NCBI RefSeq assembly: GCF_004348545.1
Contig: NZ_SMKL01000067.1
Coordinates: 1-34,245 of the forward strand
Reading direction: 5' to 3'
From: Jiangella ureilytica
GTDB lineage: Bacteria; Actinomycetota; Actinomycetes; Jiangellales; Jiangellaceae
Length of the DNA stretch: 34,245 nt
Made by a program: the position numbers and the translations under genes. The notes under the pieces were generated by a model. The model was given only the letters and a program-made list of their open reading frames with translations, had not been told where the DNA came from and did no database searches. Every line of letters starts with the position of its first letter. Position 1 is the first letter of the stretch. Below are positions 23,573 to 31,324 of the stretch, one piece after another.

Positions 23573-24490
23573 TCAGGACAGCGCCGCGACCCCGAGGTTC
23601 TGGTAGATCTCGCGCGTCGCCGTCGACCGGTTGAGCGTGATGAAGTGCAGGCCGGGCGCGCCCTCGGCGAGCAGCCGCTCGCACAGGTCAGTCGCCACCT
23701 CGACACCGATGGCCCGCACGGCCTCGGGGTCGTCCTCGACGGCGAGCAGCCGCTCGGCCAGCGGCCGCGGGAAGTCCATGCCTGACAGCACGGCGAACCG
23801 CTCGATCTGCCGCACGTTCGTGACCGGCATGACGCCCGGGATGATCGGCGCCTCTCCCCCGGCGGCCGCGACGCGGTCGCGCAGCCGCAGGTAGTCGTCG
23901 GCGTCGAAGAACATCTGCGTGATCGCATAGTCGGCGCCGGCCCGGAACTTGCGGACCAGGAACCGGGCGTCGGTCTCGACGTCGGGCGAGCGCGGATGCT
24001 TCTCGGGGAAGGCCGCGACGCCGACGCAGAAGTCGCCGGTCGAGCGGAGCAGGCGGACCAGCTCTTCGGAGTACTCGTAGCCCTCGGGGTGCTTCACCCA
24101 CTCGCCGCGCGGGTCGCCGGGCGGGTCGCCGCGCACGGCGAGGAAGTTGCGCACCCCGGCATCGGCGTACTGGCCGATGACGTTGCGCAGCTCGGCGACC
24201 GAGTGGTCGACGGCGGCGAGGTGCCCGACGACGGTGAGCGTGGTGTCGCGGGCGATCCCCTCGGTGACGCGCACCGTGCTGTCGCGCGTGGTGCCGCCGG
24301 CGCCGTAGGTGACCGAGACGAACGTCGGCTGCAGCCGTTCGAGGTCGCGCATGGTCTGCCAGAACACCGTCTCGGCCCGCTCGTTCTTGGGCGCGAAGAA
24401 CTCGAACGAGAACGACCTTCCGCCCGACGCCAGCAGCTCCCGGATGGTGCGTGCACCACCGGGCATCGTCGACGGAAGACCCAGAGCCAT
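23573..24490 (-). CDS. metF: 5,10-methylenetetrahydrofolate reductase
   Basis: 305 residues, typical bacterial MetF. Reduces methylene-THF to methyl-THF with NAD(P)H, feeding methionine synthesis. Visible: [13 protein letters not shown] with the catalytic Glu (Glu30), [13 protein letters not shown] (59-70), [20 protein letters not shown] (Asp122 contacts FAD), and [16 protein letters not shown] in the folate-binding part. The ATG at 24490 is preceded six bases upstream by TAGGGT, a leaderless -10, with no ribosome site. Transcribed away from the polyprenyl synthase; their 107-bp shared region holds no riboswitch I can recognise. The polyprenyl synthase-metF neighbourhood is common in actinomycetes. 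Confidence 0.95.
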   Translation of the reverse strand: MALGLPSTMPGGARTIRELLASGGRSFSFEFFAPKNERAETVFWQTMRDLERLQPTFVSVTYGAGGTTRDSTVRVTEGIARDTTLTVVGHLAAVDHSVAELRNVIGQYADAGVRNFLAVRGDPPGDPRGEWVKHPEGYEYSEELVRLLRSTGDFCVGVAAFPEKHPRSPDVETDARFLVRKFRAGADYAITQMFFDADDYLRLRDRVAAAGGEAPIIPGVMPVTNVRQIERFAVLSGMDFPRPLAERLLAVEDDPEAVRAIGVEVATDLCERLLAEGAPGLHFITLNRSTATREIYQNLGVAALS

Positions 24491-24496
24491 TCACCC

Positions 24497-24502
24497 ACCC
24501 TA
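24497..24502 (-). promoter_or_regulatory. -10 box of a leaderless promoter for metF
   Basis: TAGGGT on the minus strand, six bases before the metF ATG at 24490. Confidence 0.4.
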
Positions 24503-24584
24503 CCGATCTTTGTCCAACCCCCGGACACCTTGTCTCAGGGACCGGACGGCCGCCCTGACCGGAGCGGACACCGTCGTCACCCCC

Positions 24585-24590
24585 TAGCCT
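24585..24590 (+). promoter_or_regulatory. -10 box of a leaderless promoter for the polyprenyl synthase
   Basis: TAGCCT, seven bases before the GTG at 24598, which has no ribosome site. Confidence 0.45.
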
Positions 24591-24597
24591 TACGGAC

Positions 24598-25698
24598 GTG
24601 GCACAACCCGAGCCCCTGGCGGGCCCCGACGACCCGGTCGGCCTCCTGCGGCCGCTCATCCAGCGCGCCCTCGACACGTTCCTCGACGGCCAGCGCGACC
24701 TGCTCGCCGAGGCCAGCCCGCAGACGCTGCCGCTGATCGACGCCGCGGCCGCGTTCCTGTCCGGCGGCAAGCGGCTGCGCCCGACGTTCTGCTACTGGGG
24801 CTGGCGGGCCGCCGGCGGCGACCCCGCGGACGAGGCACTGGTCACCGTCGGGGCGGCGCTGGAGCTGTTCCAGGCGTCCGCGCTGGTGCACGATGACATC
24901 ATCGACGGCTCGGACACCCGGCGCGGGCTGCCGTCGGTGCACCGGCGGTTCGCGACGCTGCACCGCGACTCCGGCTGGCAGGGCGACCCCGACGCGTTCG
25001 GCGCGGCGGCGGCGATCCTGCTCGGCGACATGCTGCTGGCCTGGAGCGCGGAGCTGTTCGACCTCGCCGCCGTCGACGGCGTCAGGCTGCGGTCGGCGCG
25101 GACGGTGTTCGACCGCATGCGCACCGAGGTCGGCGGCGGACAGTACCTCGACATGCTCGAGCAGGTCAGCGGCGCGGGCGCGCCGTCCGGTCAGGCCGAG
25201 CGGGCGCGGACGGTGATCCGTTACAAGTCCGCCCGCTACTCCGTCGAGCATCCGCTCGTCATCGGCGGCCTGCTGGCCGGTGCGCCCGAGCCGCTGCTCG
25301 ACGACTACCGGCGGTTCGGGTCGACGCTCGGCGAGGCGTTCCAGCTCCGTGACGACGAGCTCGGCGTCTTCGGCGACCCCGCCCAGACCGGCAAGCCCAC
25401 CGGTGACGACCTGCGCGAGGGCAAGCGGACGCTGCTCATCGCCTACGCCCTCGAGCGGGCGACGGCGTCGCAGGCCGCTCTGGTCGGGTCGCTGCTCGGC
25501 GACCCGGCCCTGGACCTCGACGGTGTGACGGCGTTGCGCGAGGTCCTGGTCGAGACCGGTGCGCTGACCCGGGTCGAGACCCTGGTCACCGAGCTCGTGG
25601 CCGGCGCCCGCGCCACCCTCGACGGCGCCGACGTCACCGACGACGGCCGCAAGGCGCTGACGCACCTCATCGAGCTGACCACCGAGCGCACCACCTGA
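24598..25698 (+). CDS. Polyprenyl diphosphate synthase (trans-isoprenyl, probably C20 or longer)
   Basis: 366 residues. Condenses isopentenyl diphosphate onto an allylic primer to make a chain for menaquinone, carotenoids or similar lipids. The family motifs are GGKRLRP (57-63), the first aspartate-rich motif HDDIIDGSD (Asp99, Asp100, Asp103), GLPSVHRR, the QYLDM region, and the second motif LRDDELGVFGD (252-260). The residues four and five before the first Asp are Ala and Ser, small side chains that in characterised enzymes allow chains of C20 or longer, so it is not a plain farnesyl synthase (inference). GTG start at 24598 with TAGCCT seven bases upstream suggests a leaderless mRNA. The CrtI-like gene nearby may use its product. 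Confidence 0.92.
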   Translation: MAQPEPLAGPDDPVGLLRPLIQRALDTFLDGQRDLLAEASPQTLPLIDAAAAFLSGGKRLRPTFCYWGWRAAGGDPADEALVTVGAALELFQASALVHDDIIDGSDTRRGLPSVHRRFATLHRDSGWQGDPDAFGAAAAILLGDMLLAWSAELFDLAAVDGVRLRSARTVFDRMRTEVGGGQYLDMLEQVSGAGAPSGQAERARTVIRYKSARYSVEHPLVIGGLLAGAPEPLLDDYRRFGSTLGEAFQLRDDELGVFGDPAQTGKPTGDDLREGKRTLLIAYALERATASQAALVGSLLGDPALDLDGVTALREVLVETGALTRVETLVTELVAGARATLDGADVTDDGRKALTHLIELTTERTT

Positions 25699-25706
25699 GT
25701 TCCTCG

Positions 25707-25721
25707 GGCCGCGACGCGGCC
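25707..25721. terminator. GC hairpin between convergent genes
   Basis: GGCCGCGACGCGGCC, a perfect seven-base inverted repeat around a single A, lies nine bases after the polyprenyl synthase stop and just past the convergent micro-DivIVA ORF. It may act in both directions. No U-tract. Confidence 0.35.
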
Positions 25722-25734
25722 GGACGGACGGCGT

Positions 25735-25848
25735 TCAGCGAGTCCTGTCAGTACCCGCCCGTAGGTGGGCCGCCCGGCCGCGCACCAAGGCCTCGACCTC
25801 GCGGTGGTAGCCGCGCGCCGCGACGGCGAAGCGGGGTGCCGCCGTCAC
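25735..25848 (-). CDS. Micro-protein with a DivIVA-type N-terminal motif, coupled to the hydrolase gene
   Basis: A 37-codon ORF starting with GTG at 25848 whose start overlaps the upstream stop as GTGA. A near-perfect ribosome site, GGAGGTGAG, lies inside the last codons of the hydrolase gene. Peptide: MTAAPRFAVAARGYHREVEA then LVRGRAAHLRAGTDRTR. F-x-V-x-x-RGY-x-x-E-V-x-x-L is the short DivIVA/DivI1A domain signature of actinobacterial polar-growth proteins. It lacks the long coiled coil, so it could be a truncated gene or a genuine micro-protein. It is absent from most gene calls because of its size. Operon partner of fabG-fabI and the hydrolase. Confidence 0.5.
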   Translation of the reverse strand: MTAAPRFAVAARGYHREVEALVRGRAAHLRAGTDRTR

Positions 25849-27131
25849 AGCTCACCTCCGTTCATGCGGATCAGCCGGTCGACGACGTCCTCGGTCTCGC
25901 GCAGGCCGTCGTGCTCGTGGGCGTTGGTCTCCCAGGCACGCAGCCCGCGCACCCGCGTCACCGTGTCGCGCGACAGGCCGGCGTCGACGTACATGTCCTC
26001 GGTGTAGAGGGCGGCCGCGACCGGAACCTCATTGGCGGCCAGCCGGTCCAGGTCGTACAGCGGCCCCCACTCGCGCGAGGCGAGCAGCTCCGCCGTCTCG
26101 CGCAGCGGCACCAGCGCCGGGTCGTGCTCGAACATCCAGGGGTAGATCATCTCACCGGTGAGCAGCAGCGGGTCGGCGTCCGGCCCGAACTGGGGCAGCC
26201 GGCCGCCCACTCGAGCGGCCGACCACCGCGTCGCGGTCTCGTGCGCGTAGCAGGCCTCGTGCAGGACGGCGTACAGCGGCCCGCTCGCGAACGACAGCGT
26301 CTCCCACGCCCCGGCGAGGAAGGTGTCGGACAGCACGCCGTCGGCGGCGAACGCCTCTTCCAGCAGGTAGGCCAGCCCGGGAATGGCCGAATTGGCGCCC
26401 AGGCCGTGCCCCAGCGCCTGCAGCCGCGGCACCGTCAGCCGCGACCCGTCGGGCAGCCGCACGTCGTGCGCCCGCACATGATCGGCGACGGCGGCAAGCT
26501 GCGCCCGGGCGGCCGGGAACGCGGCGTGGAACCGCTCGTTCTTCTGCTCGACGGTGCGGTAGGTGGCGGCGTACACCTCGTCGGCGCCGACGGCGACCGG
26601 GGCCAGCCCGCCGGTCAGCATGACCGACGCGAGCCCCTCGGGCGCGAACGACAGGTAGGTGAGCGAGCAGAACCCGCCGTAGGACTGTCCCAGCACGTGC
26701 CACCGGCCGTCGTCGCCCACCAGCCGGCGGCGGATCAGCTCCGAGTCGGCCACGATCGCGTCGGCCCGGAAGTGCGCCAGGTAGTCCGCCTGCGCGGCGG
26801 CGGAGCCGCGACGAGCCAGCGTCGCCGCCGTGGCCGGAGTGGACCGGCCGGTGCCGCGCTGGTCGAGCAGCAGCACCCGGAAGTCCTTGACCGCACGGCC
26901 CACCCAGCCCGACGCGCCCGCCGGCCGGGTCGCCTTGCCGCCCGGCCCGCCCTGCAGGAACAGCAGCCACGGCAGGTCGCGGTCCGGCTCGGCCGCGGAG
27001 ACGACCTCCCGCGCGTACAGCCGGATCGACTCACCCGACGGGTCGGCATGCGAGAGCGGCGCGTCGAACCAGTGGTCGCGCAGGACCAGCCCACCCAGGC
27101 GGACCGAACCGTCGCGCCCGGCCGGGATCAC
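25845..27131 (-). CDS. Alpha/beta-hydrolase, proline iminopeptidase-like (S33 family)
   Basis: 428 residues. The oxyanion loop LQGGPGGKA (about 59-67), DQRGTGRS (90-97) and the nucleophile elbow GQSYGG (Ser150) are the hallmarks of prolyl aminopeptidases; a helical cap follows (about 200-330). The last catalytic His is likely in TNAHEHDGLRET near the C-terminus, and the Asp in LYTEDMYVDAG. These cytoplasmic enzymes remove N-terminal Pro or other residues from peptides, but related esterases share the motifs, so substrate is uncertain. Starts with GTG (27131) overlapping the fabI stop as GTGA, so it is translationally coupled to the fatty-acid operon; in mycobacteria the third gene there is hemZ instead. 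Confidence 0.85.
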   Translation of the reverse strand: MIPAGRDGSVRLGGLVLRDHWFDAPLSHADPSGESIRLYAREVVSAAEPDRDLPWLLFLQGGPGGKATRPAGASGWVGRAVKDFRVLLLDQRGTGRSTPATAATLARRGSAAAQADYLAHFRADAIVADSELIRRRLVGDDGRWHVLGQSYGGFCSLTYLSFAPEGLASVMLTGGLAPVAVGADEVYAATYRTVEQKNERFHAAFPAARAQLAAVADHVRAHDVRLPDGSRLTVPRLQALGHGLGANSAIPGLAYLLEEAFAADGVLSDTFLAGAWETLSFASGPLYAVLHEACYAHETATRWSAARVGGRLPQFGPDADPLLLTGEMIYPWMFEHDPALVPLRETAELLASREWGPLYDLDRLAANEVPVAAALYTEDMYVDAGLSRDTVTRVRGLRAWETNAHEHDGLRETEDVVDRLIRMNGGEL

Positions 27132-27892
27132 GCGCCCACCGCGTGCACACCGCCGTCGACGTGGATGACCTCACCGGTGGTCTTCGGGAACCAGTCCGAC
27201 AGCAGCGCCACGACGCCACGGGCGCCGGGCTCGGGGTCGGAAAGATCCCAGCCGAGCGGCGCGCGGTCGTTCCACACGCCCTCGAAGTCGGAGAAGCCGG
27301 GGATCGACCGCGCGGCCATCGTCTTCACCGGGCCGGCCGAGATGAGATTGACCCGCACGTTCTGCGGACCCAGGTACTTGGCGAGGTAGCGCGACGTCGC
27401 CTCGAGGCCCGCCTTCGCCACGCCCATCCAGTCGTAGCCGGGCCAGGCCACCTGGGCGTCGAAGTCCATGCCGACGACGGAGCCGCCGTCGGGCATGAGC
27501 GGCAGCGCGGCCATGGTGAGCGACTTCAGCGAGTACGTCGACGCGTGGACCGCGGTCGCGACGTCCTCGAACGGCGTCTCGAGGAACGAGCCCCCGAGCG
27601 CCGTCTGCGGGGCGAACCCGACCGAGTGCACCACGCCGTCGAGCCCGTCGACGTGCTCGCCGACCCGGGCGGCCAGCGAGTCGAGCTGCTCGGTGTTCGT
27701 CACGTCCAGCTCCACGACCGGCGCGGGCGACGGCAGCCGCTTGGCGATCCGCTCGACCAGACTCATGCGGCCGAAGCCGGTCAGCACGACGGTGGCGCCC
27801 TCCTGCTGCGCCAGCCGAGCCACGTGGAAGGCGAACGACGCCTCCGTCAGGACCCCGGTGACCAGGATCCGCTTGCCCTCGAGAATGCCCAT
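27128..27892 (-). CDS. fabI: Enoyl-[acyl-carrier-protein] reductase, InhA/FabI type
   Basis: 254 residues. Last reduction of each type-II fatty-acid elongation round, using NADH. Features: GILEGKRILVTGVLTEASFAFHVA (the variant cofactor loop with no GxxxGxG), LDGVVHSVGFAPQTALGG (Ser90 corresponds to InhA Ser94), SVVGMDFDAQ (Phe144, InhA Phe149) and the catalytic Tyr153-x6-Lys160 pair in YDWMGVAK. This is closer to mycobacterial InhA than to Escherichia coli FabI. The ATG at 27892 overlaps the fabG stop (TGATG), and its stop overlaps the hydrolase start, so the three are coupled. Confidence 0.94.
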   Translation of the reverse strand: MGILEGKRILVTGVLTEASFAFHVARLAQQEGATVVLTGFGRMSLVERIAKRLPSPAPVVELDVTNTEQLDSLAARVGEHVDGLDGVVHSVGFAPQTALGGSFLETPFEDVATAVHASTYSLKSLTMAALPLMPDGGSVVGMDFDAQVAWPGYDWMGVAKAGLEATSRYLAKYLGPQNVRVNLISAGPVKTMAARSIPGFSDFEGVWNDRAPLGWDLSDPEPGARGVVALLSDWFPKTTGEVIHVDGGVHAVGA

Positions 27893-28596
27893 CAGTGACC
27901 CATCCCCAATCCGCCGTCCACCGGAATGACCGCGCCCGTCACGTAGGCCGCGTCGTCGCTGGCCACCCAGCGCACCACGCGCGCCACCTCGTCCGCGGCG
28001 GCGTACCGCCCGAGCGGGATGCCCGACAGGATCTCCTTACGCCGGTCGTCGGTGAGCTCGGCCGTCATGTCCGACTCGACGAACCCGGGCGCGACGACGT
28101 TGGCGGTGATGTTGCGGCTGCCCAGCTCGCGGGCCATGGACCGGGCCAGGCCGACCAGGCCGGCCTTGCTCGCGGCGTAGTTCGTCTGCCCCGGCGAGCC
28201 GAGCAGGCCCACCACGCTGGAGATGAACACGACCCGGCCCTTGCGCGCGCGCAGCATGCCCCTGGCGGCCCGCTTGGCGACGCGGAACGCGCCGGTCAGG
28301 TTGGTGTCGAGCACGTCGGTGAAGTCGGACTCGCTCATGCGCAGCAGCAGGGTGTCGCGGGTGATGCCGGCGTTGGCCACCAGCACCTCGACCGGCCCTT
28401 GCGCGGCCTCGACCTCGGTGAACGCCGCGTCGACCGACTCGGCGTCGGTGACGTCGCAGCGCACCCCCGCCAGTCCCTCGGGCGGCTCACCGCTGCGGTG
28501 GGTGATGGTGACGTCGTCACCGGCCTGCGCGAACGAGCGCGCGATGGCCAACCCGATGCCGCGGTTCCCACCGGTCACCAGTACCGACCGACCCAC
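27892..28596 (-). CDS. fabG: 3-oxoacyl-[acyl-carrier-protein] reductase
   Basis: 234 residues, classical short-chain dehydrogenase (MabA/FabG). Reduces beta-ketoacyl-ACP with NADPH. Visible: TGGNRGIG cofactor motif (8-15), NAG (75-77), FISSVVG with the catalytic Ser (Ser127), Tyr140 and Lys144 in NYAASKAGLVGL, and the C-terminal YVTGAVIPVDGGLGMGH. The GTG at 28596 has GAGGAG nine bases upstream. It is first in the fabG-fabI-hydrolase-DivIVA-motif operon; TAGGTT at 28636-28641 (minus) is a candidate -10 box giving a 33-base leader. Confidence 0.95.
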   Translation of the reverse strand: MGRSVLVTGGNRGIGLAIARSFAQAGDDVTITHRSGEPPEGLAGVRCDVTDAESVDAAFTEVEAAQGPVEVLVANAGITRDTLLLRMSESDFTDVLDTNLTGAFRVAKRAARGMLRARKGRVVFISSVVGLLGSPGQTNYAASKAGLVGLARSMARELGSRNITANVVAPGFVESDMTAELTDDRRKEILSGIPLGRYAAADEVARVVRWVASDDAAYVTGAVIPVDGGLGMGH

Positions 28597-28635
28597 GTCT
28601 CGTACTCCTCACTCTGCGTGGCAACGTCCGCGCCG

Positions 28636-28641
28636 AACCTA
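28636..28641 (-). promoter_or_regulatory. Candidate -10 box of the fabG operon
   Basis: TAGGTT on the minus strand, 40 bases before the GTG start of fabG, leaving room for the GAGGAG ribosome site. The -35 is not obvious. Confidence 0.3.
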
Positions 28642-28648
28642 CCGGATA

Positions 28649-28668
28649 CCGGACGGTCCCCCGTCCGG
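28649..28668 (-). terminator. Hairpin terminator after the dodecin gene
   Basis: A perfect 8-bp stem CCGGACGG/CCGTCCGG with a four-base loop, five bases past the dodecin stop and just upstream of the fabG promoter region. No U-tract. Confidence 0.5.
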
Positions 28669-28673
28669 CGGCG

Positions 28674-28883
28674 TCAGGCGTCCTCGAGGCGGAAGCCGAC
28701 CTTCATGCCGACCTGGAAGTGCTGCACCTCGCCGTCGACGATCTGGCCGCGGACCTCGGTGACCTCGAACCAGTCGAGGTGGCGCAGGGTCTGGGCGGCT
28801 CGGCCGATGCCGTTGCGGACTGCTTCGTCGATCCCCTCGGTGGACGTGCCGACGATCTCGGTCACCCGGTAGGTGCGGTTCAT
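28674..28883 (-). CDS. Dodecin family flavin-binding protein
   Basis: 69 residues. Dodecins form hollow dodecamers that store and protect flavins (FMN in actinobacterial members). Seen: YRVTEIVGTSTEGIDEAVRN at the N-terminus, the flavin-stacking Trp in LRHLDWFEVTEVRGQIVDG, and the C-terminal VQHFQVGMKVGFRLEDA strand pair. The ATG at 28883 has GGAG eight bases upstream; an upstream ATG six codons earlier is less likely. Monocistronic, with its own hairpin terminator. Confidence 0.93.
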   Translation of the reverse strand: MNRTYRVTEIVGTSTEGIDEAVRNGIGRAAQTLRHLDWFEVTEVRGQIVDGEVQHFQVGMKVGFRLEDA

Positions 28884-28951
28884 GAGCCTCTCCTCTTCCA
28901 CACGACGCCGGACGATGGCGGCCCGGCTGCATTGATCGCACGATTCTGGCC

Positions 28952-28957
28952 TACCGT
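28952..28957 (+). promoter_or_regulatory. -10 box of a leaderless promoter for the DUF3099 gene
   Basis: TACCGT, six bases before the GTG at 28964, with a weak -35-like TTGATC at 28932-28937 (spacer 14). Confidence 0.4.
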
Positions 28958-28963
28958 GGAAGA

Positions 28964-29299
28964 GTGAATGGGACGGGTCGACACCACGGTCAACGCCGGA
29001 GTGATCCTGTGCCGTCGGTCACTACTGCGGCGGCGCCACGTAGTGACGATCTCGCCAGCCGGCAACGCCGATATCTGATCATGATGGGTATCCGAGTCGC
29101 CTGTCTCCCGCTCGCCGTCGTCACTCAGGGTTGGCTTCGCTGGGTGTTCATCCTGGGTGCGGTGGTGCTGCCCTACGTCGCCGTCGTCATCGCCAATGCC
29201 GCCCGCCAGCCGGCCCGCAGCGCGCTCTCACCAGTGGTTCCGCCGACGCGGCCGGCGCTTCCTCCCGCGGCTCCGCCCAAAGATCGAATCGAACATTGA
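28964..29299 (+). CDS. DUF3099-family small membrane protein
   Basis: 111 residues if begun at GTG 28964, where TACCGT stands six bases upstream (leaderless); or 96 residues from GTG 29009, which has GGAG seven bases upstream. The conserved part is SRQRRYLIMMGIRVACLPLA, then VVTQGWLRWVFILGAVVLPYVAVVIANAARQ: two membrane helices with the family's RxR..YLIMMG and GW.RW.F....VVLPY pattern. The Pro-rich tail (PPTRPALPPAAPPKDR) is probably cytoplasmic. No function is known for the family. Convergent with moaA. Confidence 0.8.
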   Translation: MNGTGRHHGQRRSDPVPSVTTAAAPRSDDLASRQRRYLIMMGIRVACLPLAVVTQGWLRWVFILGAVVLPYVAVVIANAARQPARSALSPVVPPTRPALPPAAPPKDRIEH

Positions 29300-29321
29300 C
29301 AGGGCCTTCCGAAGTGGTTGT

Positions 29322-29353
29322 GGAACGTGCAATACTCCCCAGGCGCACGTTCC
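29322..29353. repeat. 9-bp perfect inverted repeat between convergent genes
   Basis: GGAACGTGC (29322-29330) and GCACGTTCC (29345-29353), loop 14 bases, 23 bases after the DUF3099 stop. The surrounding bases are less GC-rich than the rest of the window. It could be a transcript-end hairpin or a protein-binding site. Confidence 0.45.
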
Positions 29354-29460
29354 GTATTCCCCCGTCGGTGCGTTGCGTACCGGCGACGTCGGGCGGCTTC
29401 CCCCGTGGCTGCCCGGCGTCGTCCTAATCTGCGACCAAATGTGTCGAATCTCACCTGGTC

Positions 29461-29479
29461 AACCGCTGATTTTGCGGTT
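29461..29479 (+). terminator. Terminator hairpin downstream of the DUF3099 gene
   Basis: AACCGC/GCGGTT (six pairs, seven-base loop), followed on the plus strand by a short T run, ending one base before the moaA stop codon. It works best as the end of the plus-strand DUF3099 transcript. Confidence 0.5.
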
Positions 29480-29480
29480 T

Positions 29481-30470
29481 TCACCCGCCGATTGCAGACA
29501 TCGGCCGCGACGGCTGCAGAAACCCCGGGTCATCGATGCCGTGACCGGCCGCCTTGCCCGCCATGGCGACCTCCCAGCGACGCGCCAGCTCGGCATCGTC
29601 GGCACCACTTCGCATGGCCCCGCGCAGGTCCGATTCGTCGCGCGCGAAGAGGCAGTTGCGCACCTGTCCCTCGGCCGTGATGCGGGTGCGGTCGCAGGCG
29701 CCGCAGAACGGCCGGGTGACCGACGCGATGACGCCGACCCGGGCCGGGCCGCCACCCACGAGCCAGGTCTCCGCGGGTGCACTGCCCCGTTCGACGTCGC
29801 CGATCGGCGTGAGGTCGAACACGCTGCGTAGCGACGCCAGGATCTCTTCGGCCGTCACCATGGTGGCGCGGTCCCAGCCGTGCTGTGCGTCGAGCGGCAT
29901 CTGCTCGATGAAGCGCAGCTCGTACCCGTGCTCGAGCGCCCAGGCGAGCAGCTCGGGCGCCTCGTCGTCGTTGACGCCCCGCATGAGGACGGCGTTGATC
30001 TTGACCGGGTCGAGCCCGGCTGCGCTCGCCGCAACCAGGCCGGCCAGGACGTCGTCGAGCCGGCGGCGGTGGGTCAGCGCCTCGAACCGGTCGGCGCGCA
30101 GGGTGTCGAGCGAGCCGTTGACGCGGTCGAGGCCGGCCTCGGCCAGCGCGCCGGCCACCCGGGCCAGCCCGACGGCGTTCGTGGTGAGCGACAGCTCCGG
30201 CCGCGGCTCGAGCCGGGCGCAGGCGGCGACGATGTCGACCAGCCCGCGGCGCAGCAGTGGCTCGCCGCCGGTGAACCGGACCTCGCGCACGCCCAGCCGC
30301 TCGACGCCGATGCGGACCAGCCGCACGACCTCGTCGTCGGTGAGGACGTCCTGGCGAGGCAGCCAGGCCAGGCCCTCTTCGGGCATGCAGTAGGTGCAGC
30401 GCAGGTTGCACCGATCGGTCAGCGACACCCGCAGGTCGGTGGCCACGCGTCCATATCGGTCTACCAGCAC
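29481..30470 (-). CDS. moaA: GTP 3',8-cyclase (molybdenum cofactor biosynthesis)
   Basis: 329 residues. Radical-SAM enzyme that starts molybdopterin synthesis by cyclising GTP, with MoaC. The radical-SAM cluster motif is C21-x3-C25-x2-C28 ([15 protein letters not shown]), followed by [13 protein letters not shown]. The second [4Fe-4S] site near the C-terminus has [21 protein letters not shown], and the protein ends in the essential Gly-Gly. The normally conserved VNVSLDTL reads VNGSLDTL here, a small oddity. GTG start at 30470, with TAGGCT six bases upstream (leaderless) and GGAG just before it. No other mo genes are nearby. Divergent from SURF1. Confidence 0.95.
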   Translation of the reverse strand: MLVDRYGRVATDLRVSLTDRCNLRCTYCMPEEGLAWLPRQDVLTDDEVVRLVRIGVERLGVREVRFTGGEPLLRRGLVDIVAACARLEPRPELSLTTNAVGLARVAGALAEAGLDRVNGSLDTLRADRFEALTHRRRLDDVLAGLVAASAAGLDPVKINAVLMRGVNDDEAPELLAWALEHGYELRFIEQMPLDAQHGWDRATMVTAEEILASLRSVFDLTPIGDVERGSAPAETWLVGGGPARVGVIASVTRPFCGACDRTRITAEGQVRNCLFARDESDLRGAMRSGADDAELARRWEVAMAGKAAGHGIDDPGFLQPSRPMSAIGG

Positions 30471-30476
30471 CGCTCC

Positions 30477-30482
30477 AGCCTA
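30477..30482 (-). promoter_or_regulatory. -10 box before moaA
   Basis: TAGGCT on the minus strand, six bases before the GTG at 30470; the intervening GGAGCG could also serve as a ribosome site. Confidence 0.35.
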
Positions 30483-30525
30483 AGCCCCGGCGCGCCCCGA
30501 TGCCGCCGCCGTCCGCCACCCGGCG

Positions 30526-30531
30526 TACCGT
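30526..30531 (+). promoter_or_regulatory. -10 box of a leaderless promoter for the SURF1 gene
   Basis: TACCGT, seven bases before the GTG at 30539. It supports that start over the ATG at 30500. Confidence 0.4.
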
Positions 30532-30538
30532 CGAGGAC

Positions 30539-31315
30539 GTGTACAGGTTCCTGGCGTCGAGGCGCTGGCTGGTGCGCACGGTCGCCGGAGTGCTGCTCGT
30601 GCTGCTCTGCGTCCGGCTCGGACTGTGGCAGCTCGACCGCAACGAGCAGCGGCAGGAGCGCAACGCCGTCATCGAGGCCAACGTCGACGGCGATCCCGTG
30701 CCGGCCGCGCAGCTGGTCGCGCCGGGCCGGCCGCTGGCCGACGGCGACGAGTGGAGCACCGTCCAGGTCACCGGCCGGTGGGACACCGGGAACGAGCTCG
30801 CGCTGCGGCTGCGCCCGGTCGACGGCACCCGCGGCGTGCACGCGCTGACGCCGCTCGTCACCGACGACGGCGTCGCCCTGCTCGTCGACCGCGGGTTCGT
30901 GGCCGCCGACGGCCGCGACGACGACCGGATCGACCTGCCCGCGCCGCCGGACGGCGAGGTCACCGTCACCGCGCGGGTCCGGCACAGCGAGACCGGCCAC
31001 GACGTCGACCCGTCGTCGGGGTCGGTGCGGTTCGTCGACGTCGAGGCGATCGGCGCCGGGCTCCCCTACCCGCTCTACGGCGCCTGGGCCGAGCTGATCA
31101 CGCAGGAACCGGAGCCGGCCACCGCGCTGCAGCTCATCGACCCGCCCGCGACGGAGTCCGGGCCGCACCTGTCCTACGCCATCCAGTGGTTCCTGTTCGC
31201 CGTCGTCGGCGTGGGCGGGTTCGTCCTGCTCATCCGCGCCGAGGCGAAGGGACGTGACGAGACACACGACGACTCCGGCGCGCAGACCCCGGCGCGGGCG
31301 GGACCCGTCGGGTAG
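30539..31315 (+). CDS. SURF1-family cytochrome oxidase assembly protein
   Basis: 258 residues from GTG 30539 (MYRFLASRRWLVRTVAG), the usual SURF1 start; the frame also opens at ATG 30500 but without a ribosome site. SURF1 helps insert haem a/copper centres into cytochrome c oxidase. Two membrane helices flank a periplasmic domain: RTVAGVLLVLLCVRLGLWQL (followed by DRNEQRQERNA) at the N-terminus and SYAIQWFLFAVVGVGGFVLL near the end. LVDRGFVAADG and LPYPLYGAWAEL are further family motifs. A charged tail (ETHDDSGAQT) follows. The next gene, GH15, starts nine bases after its stop, so they are probably co-transcribed. Confidence 0.88.
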   Translation: MYRFLASRRWLVRTVAGVLLVLLCVRLGLWQLDRNEQRQERNAVIEANVDGDPVPAAQLVAPGRPLADGDEWSTVQVTGRWDTGNELALRLRPVDGTRGVHALTPLVTDDGVALLVDRGFVAADGRDDDRIDLPAPPDGEVTVTARVRHSETGHDVDPSSGSVRFVDVEAIGAGLPYPLYGAWAELITQEPEPATALQLIDPPATESGPHLSYAIQWFLFAVVGVGGFVLLIRAEAKGRDETHDDSGAQTPARAGPVG

Positions 31316-31324
31316 TAATGAGCC

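Noticed and set aside
24491-24597. SAM or cobalamin riboswitch controlling metF
   Set aside because: The divergent region is only 107 bp, both genes appear leaderless, and no conserved riboswitch core is recognisable.
29284-29300. Second SOS box (TCGAACATTGACAG)
   Set aside because: Only the left arm matches; the right GTTCGA arm is absent and the site lies at the end of a gene.
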